A stretch of DNA of 63,444 nt from Kiritimatiellia bacterium (GTDB taxonomy: Bacteria > Verrucomicrobiota > Kiritimatiellia > CAIQIC01 > Lenti-01): contig JAQUJC010000008.1 in the NCBI GenBank assembly GCA_028681135.1, positions 1-63,444 on the forward strand, written 5' to 3'. Numbering within the stretch: the first letter of the stretch is position 1; the number at the start of each line of letters is the position of its first letter. Position numbers and translations under genes: made by a program. The notes below the pieces were generated by a model. That model was not told the origin of the DNA, ran no database searches, and saw only the letters and a program-made list of their open reading frames with translations. Shown one piece after another: positions 1-5,742 of the stretch.

Positions 1-612
1 ATCGGGCTGGCTCCAATCAAAATCAGGATTTTTACGCTTCATTTCGTGATACCAGATGTGGTCTTCCATTTTGTAAGGCGGAAGTGGACTGGTGCGGTAA
101 TATTCTTTAATCATCCACCCATCTTCATATTTTTCAAACCCCCAATAAAAGGCATAGCCACGGACGAACTGCCAGAATATGCGGTCTCCCCCGCCCGTTG
201 CGACAAACTCCATAGTCGTATGCGGAAAATCGCCTTTCACAACATCATTCACCTTACATTTAATCCGATACCAGAAGAGGGGGGCTCGTACACCCCAATT
301 GCTACGATTTTGGAGGCCAGTTATGGCAATCGGAAGAACATCCTCAATGGTTGCTGCAACCACGGTTTCGCATTTATCAAATGAGGCAATCTTTTGGGCG
401 AGATTGGTCCGGGATTCTCCCAGTTGGAAAGGCGGAGTCGGCAACGTGTAGTGATTAGTTGTTTCCGTGATAAGCAATAGATCTTTTACCGTATAATCAC
501 ACGGTATGGCCCGTAGCTTAACCTCGATATCCGATGCAAATGCTGTTGCGGATACAAAGACCGCTAACAGCGTGTAGAGGGCTGCGGATGTTGCTTTTAT
601 TGTATTTATCAT
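1..612 (-). CDS. Partial secreted hypothetical protein (C-terminus outside window)
   Basis: On the minus strand an uninterrupted frame runs from an ATG at 612 to the left edge, giving 204 codons with no stop. The N-terminus (MINTIKATSAALYTLLAVF, then ASATAFASD) is a signal peptide, so the product is exported. The rest is a mixed alpha/beta sequence with aromatic-rich stretches near the edge. I do not recognise the family. It starts 4 bases after the stop of the upstream gene at 617-1210, so the two are almost certainly co-transcribed. GC is visibly lower than in the rest of the window, which suggests acquired DNA. The frame is well supported; the function is unknown. Confidence 0.72.
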   Translation of the reverse strand, partial: MINTIKATSAALYTLLAVFVSATAFASDIEVKLRAIPCDYTVKDLLLITETTNHYTLPTPPFQLGESRTNLAQKIASFDKCETVVAATIEDVLPIAITGLQNRSNWGVRAPLFWYRIKCKVNDVVKGDFPHTTMEFVATGGGDRIFWQFVRGYAFYWGFEKYEDGWMIKEYYRTSPLPPYKMEDHIWYHEMKRKNPDFDWSQPD

Positions 613-616
613 ATTT

Positions 617-1210
617 CTATTGAACGTCAGGAGCGGGGTGCCCTGCACTTTGTAGCGGGTTCGCTAGGGCCGGTTGTTCGGAATCGTTACTTGGTGATAT
701 TTTCTGTCCATATTTATGGAGAATAAGCTTGTCTGAGGTGTGAGTCCCAATTTCCCACCACATCTCGTATCGTCCGTCATCGGATGTTTTTACTTCGGGG
801 AACCAATCCCAAAGGGGCATGACACAGTACCAGGTTTCTTCACCGGGTTGAATAGCCTGCCAGTTGAACCGTCCACGAAAACCGCGTTGCATTATATAGT
901 CGAGGATCTTGCCGTCAGGCGTCTTGAGGTGTGTGATTGCGGTTTCGTTGAAAAATATCAGGCTTACATCAATTTCCTCAACCATGCGGTTTCCGGTGTT
1001 CCTTAAGCCAACGCCGATATCGTGCGGTCGCATATACTCACGTCCTGGGATGCCCGCAGGTTTTGGTGGGTTATACTTCAAAATTAACTCCAAGTGATCA
1101 AGAGGCAACTTCTCTGCGGGAACTCCGTTCCATAATTCTTTTTCTGTGTATTTGGTTTGTGCCGAACAAAAGGCGGGGAATAACAAAAGGATGAGCAATA
1201 TTTGTTTCAT
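617..1210 (-). CDS. Small secreted hypothetical protein
   Basis: This 197-residue protein begins MKQILLILLLFPAFCSAQ, a clean signal peptide with a possible lipobox-like cysteine (FCSAQ). The mature part is soluble and rich in Trp and acidic residues (for example RYEMWWEIGTHTSDK). It resembles a small immunoglobulin-like or beta-sandwich domain, but I cannot name a family. The last residues (NPLQSAGHPAPDVQ) are encoded by a GC-rich stretch unlike the body of the gene, as if the gene ended in a repeat or recombination site. It is the first gene of a two-gene minus-strand unit with the partial gene at 1-612. GC is low compared with genes beyond 2100. Confidence 0.72.
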   Translation of the reverse strand: MKQILLILLLFPAFCSAQTKYTEKELWNGVPAEKLPLDHLELILKYNPPKPAGIPGREYMRPHDIGVGLRNTGNRMVEEIDVSLIFFNETAITHLKTPDGKILDYIMQRGFRGRFNWQAIQPGEETWYCVMPLWDWFPEVKTSDDGRYEMWWEIGTHTSDKLILHKYGQKISPSNDSEQPALANPLQSAGHPAPDVQ

Positions 1211-1357
1211 TTATCTATTACCAGACCTTATAGCTGAAGCTGGATAGGTTCAACCGCTTTGCTGTAAAACAGAGGCGTGCCTGCGGGGGTACCGCGGGCT
1301 GCCCGGCAAGCCGGGCCTATCCGCAAATATGAAGCCATGTAACTCACAGGACACGCC

Positions 1358-1426
1358 ATGAAGAAAGCATACCTCGGAATCGACGCGCATAAAGAACAAA
1401 ACATCATCGCCATCGCTTTGGTTGGA
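1358..1426 (+). mobile_element. IS110-family transposase remnant (N-terminus only)
   Basis: The frame starts MKKAYLGIDAHKEQNIIAIA, matching the start of IS110-type DEDD transposases, in which the first catalytic Asp lies in GID.H. Similarity stops after about 23 codons, where the sequence turns into the 3' end of the antitoxin region at 1427-1463. The transposase core and the C-terminal serine domain are absent, so this is a dead relic. The 147 bases before it contain a 7-bp-stem hairpin (GCCCGGC-AA-GCCGGGC, 1301-1316), where IS110 elements keep their non-coding left end. Confidence 0.5.
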
Positions 1427-1462
1427 AGGGGGGGGCCAGAGCATCTGATTGTTGGCCTGCTT

Positions 1463-1762
1463 TTATGCGTTGGCAGGCTGTGCGTAAAGCTTGAGTCCCA
1501 GTGCATCAACTACTTTCATAATGGTGCCAAATTCTGGGTTCCGATCTCCAGAAAGTGCTTTATAGAGGCTCTCTCTTGAAAGACCGGCATCCCGAGCCAC
1601 CTGGGTCATGCCTTTTGCTCTCGCAATATCGCCCAAAGCCTTTGCAACAAATGTGGCGTCACCATTTGCCTCTTCAATACAGGCTTCTAGATAGGCCGCC
1701 ATTTCCTTCGGTGTTCTAAGGTGCTCAGCAATGTCATATCGAGTTGTTTTTGTTTTACTCAT
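1463..1762 (-). CDS. Addiction-module antidote protein, HigA/COG3636-like
   Basis: This 99-residue protein has the usual architecture of COG3636 antidotes: an N-terminal toxin-binding segment (YDIAEHLRTPKEMAAYLEACIEEANGD) and a C-terminal helix-turn-helix (MTQVARDAGLSRESLYKALS at about 52-71), followed by a short tail. Family members neutralise a RelE/HigB-type toxin and repress their own promoter. The start at 1762 lies 10 bases after the stop of the toxin-like frame at 1773-2065, the normal toxin-first order. The antitoxin reads intact although the toxin is frameshifted. Its 3' end abuts the IS110 relic. Confidence 0.85.
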   Translation of the reverse strand: MSKTKTTRYDIAEHLRTPKEMAAYLEACIEEANGDATFVAKALGDIARAKGMTQVARDAGLSRESLYKALSGDRNPEFGTIMKVVDALGLKLYAQPANA

Positions 1763-1772
1763 TTCTTCACCC

Positions 1773-2065
1773 TCATAAATAACGCGCTAGACGTAGCGCT
1801 CGCTTGATATCCGATGTCTGTGTACTTTTATCTCCGCCAGCCAGCAATATGATGATCCGAGCCCTCTCTTTCTTAAAGTAAACTCGATAACCAGGCCCAC
1901 AGTTGATCCGTAATTCTGAGACCCCTTCGCCAATGGGCTTCGCGTCACCAACAAGTCCAATGGGTCAGGCGTTCAACTCGGGCTTGTACCCTTGCGGGGC
2001 CTTTTAAATCACGCAATCCATTAATCCATTTGGTGAAGGCAACTGTTTTTCTAATATTGTATCAT
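1773..2065 (-). pseudogene. RelE/ParE-type toxin, frameshifted
   Basis: Read on the minus strand, this region encodes a recognisable RelE-like toxin in two frames. The first part (RKTVAFTKWINGLRDLKGPARVQARVERLT) is followed near 1960-1966 by a one-base shift. The second part (IGLVGDAKPIGEGVSELRIN, then a GPGYRVYFKK core and an LLAGGDKSTQ motif, ending RALRLARYL) is in another frame and stops at 1773. Another one-base slip seems needed near 2053 to join the ATG at 2065 to the body. Either the toxin is dead and the antitoxin is a solitary survivor, or the assembly has homopolymer errors. Confidence 0.75.
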
Positions 2066-2073
2066 TTACAATA
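2055..2073. promoter_or_regulatory. Inverted repeat between divergent toxin-antitoxin modules (candidate operator)
   Basis: TATTGTA-TCATT-TACAATA is a perfect 7-bp inverted repeat with a 5-bp spacer. It sits 26 bases before the AbiEi start (2100, plus strand) and covers the presumed start of the RelE-like toxin (2065, minus strand). Both AbiEi and HigA-type antitoxins are known autorepressors that bind inverted repeats, so it could serve either or both. Binding is inferred only. Confidence 0.4.
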
Positions 2074-2099
2074 ATAAACATTTCTGTATTTTATCATTC

Positions 2100-2741
2100 A
2101 TGACCTATGAAGCGTTATTCGAGCGGTTGGGCGGGCAGGCGTTCTTCGACCTGGCCATGGTGTCGCAGTTGTTTGGCGAGCCACGGGCTTCGCTGCGGGT
2201 GCAGTTGTATCGCTGGGCCAGCCGGGGACGGCTGCTGCCGCTGCGGCGGGGGATGTATGCCTGGCCGGAGAGCCATCGTCGGGTGCGGCTGAATCCGGCG
2301 GCGCTGGCCAATGCCCTCCATACGCCGTCGTACTTGAGCGGGCTCTGGGCGCTGGGGTTCTACGGCCTGATTCCAGAGCAGGTGGTGGTCTATACCTCGG
2401 TGACGACCCGCGTGCCCCGGCGGTACGAAAACCCCGTGGGGACATTTGAATATCGCCACATCAAATCGGGAGCCTTATTTGGCTATCAGGGCATGGAGAT
2501 TGACGGGGCAACAGTCCAGGTGGCGACTGCTGAAAAGGCGCTGCTGGACTTCTGGCATCTTTCCGCTGGGCCCTGGACGCCGGAGCGCATGGCGGAGATG
2601 CGGTTCCAGAATTTCGATGTCGTGAAACCGCGTCGGCTGGTAGGACAGGCCCGGCGCTTTCGGTCTCCCCGGCTGATGGCGGCCGTAGGGGCGTGGAACA
2701 CCATGGCCCGCGAAGCGGAGGAAGGCACGGTGGCGCTATGA
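2100..2741 (+). CDS. Type IV toxin-antitoxin AbiEi-family antitoxin
   Basis: This 213-residue protein has an N-terminal winged-helix region (about 10-65: SQLFGEPRASLRVQLYRWAS, then GRLLPLRRGMYAWPE) and the C-terminal AbiEi domain (YLSGLWALGFYGLIPEQ, then VATAEKALLDFWHL). In the AbiE system AbiEi represses the operon and counteracts the AbiEii nucleotidyltransferase without a protein-protein complex. Its stop overlaps the start of the next gene (ATGA at 2738-2741), the standard arrangement. Only a weak ribosome binding site is visible before the ATG, and translation may begin close to the transcript end. Confidence 0.88.
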   Translation: MTYEALFERLGGQAFFDLAMVSQLFGEPRASLRVQLYRWASRGRLLPLRRGMYAWPESHRRVRLNPAALANALHTPSYLSGLWALGFYGLIPEQVVVYTSVTTRVPRRYENPVGTFEYRHIKSGALFGYQGMEIDGATVQVATAEKALLDFWHLSAGPWTPERMAEMRFQNFDVVKPRRLVGQARRFRSPRLMAAVGAWNTMAREAEEGTVAL

Positions 2742-3547
2742 GAGAAGAAGCTCTGGCCCTCGCGCGCGGAAAGGCTGATCCGGCGCAAAAGCTGAACGTT
2801 CTGCGAGAATATCTGCAGGTGTGTGTGCTGCGCTCCCTCCACGAGTGCGAAGCGTTTCTTTGCCTTTCTTTCGTGGATGGAACCGCCCTGCGATTCCTGT
2901 ACAGCCTGCCGCGGTTTTCGGAGGATCTGGACTTCTCGTTGGAGATGAAGGACGGATATGAACCCATCCAATGGATGGAAAAGGTGAAGCGCGATCTGAC
3001 GGCGGCGGGATTCAATGTTATCGTGAGTTGGAACGATCGCAAGACCGTCCACGTGGCCTGGCTCCGGTTTGCAGAGCTTTTCAAGGCTGTTGACCTTTCC
3101 GGGATGGCGAATCAGAAACTCTCTATCAAGCTGGAAATCGATACCCGGCCGCCGGCGGGAGCAGTCACGGTCACGGACATTGTCAACCGGCATAACCGCA
3201 TTTTCGCCCTCCGCCACCACGATCTGCCGTCGCTGATGGCCGGGAAAGTCCACGCGTTGCTGGTGCGGGCCTATCCCAAGGGCCGCGACTGGTACGACGC
3301 GCTGTGGTATCGCGCTCAGCGCCCGCCCGTGGAGCCCAACCTTGCGCTGCTGCAGAATGCGTTGGACCAGACCGAGGGCATCGGGAAATACGACGCCACG
3401 AACTGGCAGGAGGCGGTGCGGACGCGTTTAGACGGTTTGGATGCAAAGGTCCTGCGGGATGATGTGGCACCGTTTCTGGAGCATCCCGAAGAAGCCCAGT
3501 GGCTTGAGAAAGCCCATCTGCTATCGGTCTTGGGAGGCCCGTCATGA
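2738..3547 (+). CDS. Type IV toxin-antitoxin AbiEii-family nucleotidyltransferase toxin
   Basis: The start at 2738 is chosen because it overlaps the AbiEi stop (ATGA); upstream in-frame starts lie inside the antitoxin. The 269-residue product shows the AbiEii/DUF1814 nucleotidyltransferase signature: DGTALRFLYSLPRFSEDLDF at about 45-64, with the Gly-Thr and the Ser-x-Asp-Leu-Asp-Phe metal/nucleotide motif. A later conserved segment (HDLPSLMAGKVHALLVRAY, then GRDWYDALWY) matches the family core. Such toxins add nucleotides to tRNA 3' ends and stop growth, and the system can abort phage infection. Both genes are intact, so this module should be functional, unlike the neighbouring RelE-like one. 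Confidence 0.88.
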   Translation: MREEALALARGKADPAQKLNVLREYLQVCVLRSLHECEAFLCLSFVDGTALRFLYSLPRFSEDLDFSLEMKDGYEPIQWMEKVKRDLTAAGFNVIVSWNDRKTVHVAWLRFAELFKAVDLSGMANQKLSIKLEIDTRPPAGAVTVTDIVNRHNRIFALRHHDLPSLMAGKVHALLVRAYPKGRDWYDALWYRAQRPPVEPNLALLQNALDQTEGIGKYDATNWQEAVRTRLDGLDAKVLRDDVAPFLEHPEEAQWLEKAHLLSVLGGPS

Positions 3548-3591
3548 AAAGTGAATCTCAACAGCCAACACCTAATGACCAGGGAGGGGAT

Positions 3592-3651
3592 TTGTAGGCC
3601 GGGGTTACATCCCCGGCGGAGTCCCGCCAGCCGTACAAGGCTGGCCTACAA
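3592..3651. repeat. Three-way-junction intergenic repeat, copy 1
   Basis: The outer ends TTGTAGGCC and GGCCTACAA are perfect inverted repeats. Inside are two hairpins: CCGGGG-TTACAT-CCCCGG (3599-3616) and GCCAGCC-GTACAA-GGCTGGC (3626-3645). The single strand would fold as a stem with two arms. A second copy with the same sequence but a longer joint lies at 3799-3867. Confidence 0.8.
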
Positions 3652-3665
3652 GGGGAGAGAGGGAT

Positions 3666-3916
3666 ATCAATATTCAATATTCAATGTCCAATGATCAAAT
3701 GACCAAGTGGGGGCGTTCAGGATCAGGAGGGGAAGGGCTGAGGGGGGAGTCAATATCCAATAATCAATATTCAATATTCAATGATCAAGTTGGGGCATTT
3801 GTAGGCCGGGGTTACATCCCCGGCGCTGGGATTTGGTCCGTGCCAGCCGTACAAGGCTGGCCTACAAGGGGAGGGGGGGAGTCAATATCCAATAATTAAT
3901 ATTCAATGATCGAGTG
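3666..3916. repeat. AT-rich CAATATTCAAT-type repeats around the hairpin repeats
   Basis: Three AT-rich blocks (about 3667-3708, 3750-3790, 3881-3917) consist of near-copies of TCAATATCCAATAATCAATA and CAATATTCAATGATCAA, each close to a three-way-junction repeat. The rest of the gap 3548-3983 holds no gene that I can support: short frames through the repeats have no homology and differ between copies. Confidence 0.65.
3799..3867. repeat. Three-way-junction intergenic repeat, copy 2
   Basis: This copy has the same outer TTGTAGGCC/GGCCTACAA arms and the same two inner hairpins as the copy at 3592-3651. The joint between the hairpins is about 9 bases longer (GCTGGGATTTGGTCCGT in place of GAGTCCC). 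Conserved arms with a variable joint are typical of mobile REP/MITE-like elements. Confidence 0.8.
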
Positions 3917-3983
3917 GGCGTAAATTTATGTGGGAACCGGTCCTGCGAAAATGGACAGGGGCAGGCGAGCAGATCGTTTGGTT

Positions 3984-4574
3984 CTATAACCAAGGGTGGA
4001 TGGTCAGCCCCCGCCCCAGCAGGATCAGGACGGCCAAGATTAGCAAGGAAACGATGACGACCTTCTTTCCTTGAGCCTTTTCGCCTTTGGTGAGAAGGCT
4101 CAGGACTTGCTCTGTTCTGATCGCAAGGAACAGGGCGAGAGCAACCTGCAACACGGAGGGGATAATCGTGGTCCAGATGGCGGTGAGGCGACCCTCCCAA
4201 AGGCCGTAGGCACTCGCTTCTGATATTGCTTTGACAAGGCCGGGGATGGCCTTGGCAAGAATGTATACGCCGACCACTTTGATTCCTGCTTGGAGGACGA
4301 TGGCGTCCGACAGGACGGGGAGCGGGTCGTGGGCCTCAATCTTGAGGGTGTCGGCCATCCATTCTGTTCGGGCAAGCAGCAACCAGGCCATGCCGAAATT
4401 AATGAAGACGAAGCCAAGAATTCCGCCCATCTGGATGGCGAGTTGCCCGAACCCTGACGATTCCATTCGGACCATTTGCCCGATGAAGATGGCAATTGAC
4501 GGGATGTACATCAGGCCCCAGTAGATTTGGAGAAGTCCAATCAACTTGGCTAAGACAATGAAAATACGTCGCAT
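3984..4574 (-). CDS. Integral membrane protein of unknown function
   Basis: This 196-residue protein is strongly hydrophobic. It has about five predicted membrane segments: about 5-30, 48-68, 95-112, 130-152 and a C-terminal one in VVIVSLLILAVLILLGRGL. Between the last two is a basic cytoplasmic loop (TKGEKAQGKK). I recognise no family. AAGGA stands 5 bases before the ATG at 4574. The gene starts 12 bases after the aldo/keto reductase stop, so the two form an operon, but nothing in the sequence links their functions. Confidence 0.75.
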   Translation of the reverse strand: MRRIFIVLAKLIGLLQIYWGLMYIPSIAIFIGQMVRMESSGFGQLAIQMGGILGFVFINFGMAWLLLARTEWMADTLKIEAHDPLPVLSDAIVLQAGIKVVGVYILAKAIPGLVKAISEASAYGLWEGRLTAIWTTIIPSVLQVALALFLAIRTEQVLSLLTKGEKAQGKKVVIVSLLILAVLILLGRGLTIHPWL

Positions 4575-4586
4575 AGGTTTCCTTTG

Positions 4587-5678
4587 TTAGAGGCGGATGG
4601 CGGTGATTTTTTTGAGGCGATCGATGATGGGCAGGTGCTGGGTGCAGCGGGATTCGCACAGGCCGCATTCGACACAGCGGGCGGCGCCCTCGGGTTGCAG
4701 GTTCCAATGCAGGTTGAAGCGGGCGGCGATGGCATCGGGGGCGGCGTTGAGCTGCAAGAGGTTATGAATATCCATATATTGAGGAATGGGAATACCCTGG
4801 GGGCAAGGGAGGCAGTAGCCGCAGCCGGTGCACATTTCATTGAAGTCCTGCTCAATGCGGGCGCGGAGGGTGTTGAGATGCTCCGGGGGGTGGGGGGTGA
4901 AGTGTTCCACCGCGCGTACGGCGGCGTCGATATGGGCCAGTGAGCTGAAGCCAACCAGGGCAGTGGTGATGGCTGGGTCCGAGACCAGAAAGCGCAGGGC
5001 AGCGGTGACGACGTCGGGGTCGTCGGCGCTACGGATGAAATCGAATGGACCGGGGTGTTGGGGAATCACCCCCCCGGCGAGCGGATTCATGGCGACGACG
5101 CCTTTATGCAGGCGCGCGGCGGCGGCCACCCCTTCGCGGCGATAGGGGAAATTAATGGCACAGTAGCCGAGGGTGACGAGTTCAATTTCGGGATGGTCGG
5201 CGAGCAGGTGGGCGATCTCGGGCCCGCGCATGTGGGTCGAGACGGCCACGTGCTCGATTAGCCCCTCCTCTTTGGCGCGCAGGGCGGTGGCGAGTGCGCC
5301 GCCGTCCACGCGCCGCTGCCAATCGGCGGGGTCCAGGACACACCAGATATGGAAGAAGGTGATGCGCTCCACCCCCAGGCGAGAGAGCGAGCGTTCCAGC
5401 CCGCGGCGGAAGTCGTCGCCGTTGGCGTCTTGGGACTTAGAAGAGGTATAGAGGGGGAGGGTGGAGGGGGGCATGGTACGCAGGGCTTCGCCGAAAATGG
5501 CCTCGCTCTGGTCGTCGCAGTAGAATGGGGCGGTATCGAAATAGGTGATGCCGGCGCGTCGGGCGGCGTGCAGCAGCGCGATAGACGCTTGCTGGTCTTG
5601 CGGAGTGGGCAGGCGCATGCCGCCAAATCCGATGGCCGAGATTTCTTTACCGGTGGTACCGCAAGGCGTGTAGCGCAT
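4587..5678 (-). CDS. Aldo/keto reductase with C-terminal 4Fe-4S ferredoxin-like domain
   Basis: This 363-residue protein has an aldo/keto reductase barrel (about 1-275), recognisable from the N-terminal GFGGMRLPTP, the ITYFDTAPFY segment with its conserved Asp, and the AKEEGLIEHVAVSTHM strand. A Cys-rich tail follows with CTGCGYCLPCPQG and CVECGLCESRC, the pattern of two iron-sulfur sites. This fusion is common in anaerobes and is annotated as an NADP-dependent oxidoreductase of unknown substrate. The start at 5678 has a strong AAAGGAG site. The iron-sulfur tail suggests a low-oxygen niche. It is divergent from the TPR operon at 5743. Confidence 0.87.
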   Translation of the reverse strand: MRYTPCGTTGKEISAIGFGGMRLPTPQDQQASIALLHAARRAGITYFDTAPFYCDDQSEAIFGEALRTMPPSTLPLYTSSKSQDANGDDFRRGLERSLSRLGVERITFFHIWCVLDPADWQRRVDGGALATALRAKEEGLIEHVAVSTHMRGPEIAHLLADHPEIELVTLGYCAINFPYRREGVAAAARLHKGVVAMNPLAGGVIPQHPGPFDFIRSADDPDVVTAALRFLVSDPAITTALVGFSSLAHIDAAVRAVEHFTPHPPEHLNTLRARIEQDFNEMCTGCGYCLPCPQGIPIPQYMDIHNLLQLNAAPDAIAARFNLHWNLQPEGAARCVECGLCESRCTQHLPIIDRLKKITAIRL

Positions 5679-5706
5679 TATTCTCCTTTAAAATGGTTTT
5701 CAGGGC

Positions 5707-5736
5707 TTGACGGTAGCGCATCTAAAAGGATAAGAA
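5707..5736 (+). promoter_or_regulatory. Weak candidate promoter for the TPR/ExbBD operon
   Basis: TTGACG (5707-5712) is followed 17-18 bases later by an ATAAGA/TAAGAA hexamer, a good -35 with a poor -10. Transcription from it would begin about at the ATG at 5743, which would favour the downstream start at 5803. Confidence 0.25.
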
Positions 5737-5742
5737 CAAGCT

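Noticed and set aside
1228-1509. Minus-strand frame of 93 codons over the IS110 relic
   Set aside because: It covers the relic and the antitoxin end with no domain; the plus-strand transposase start is recognisable.
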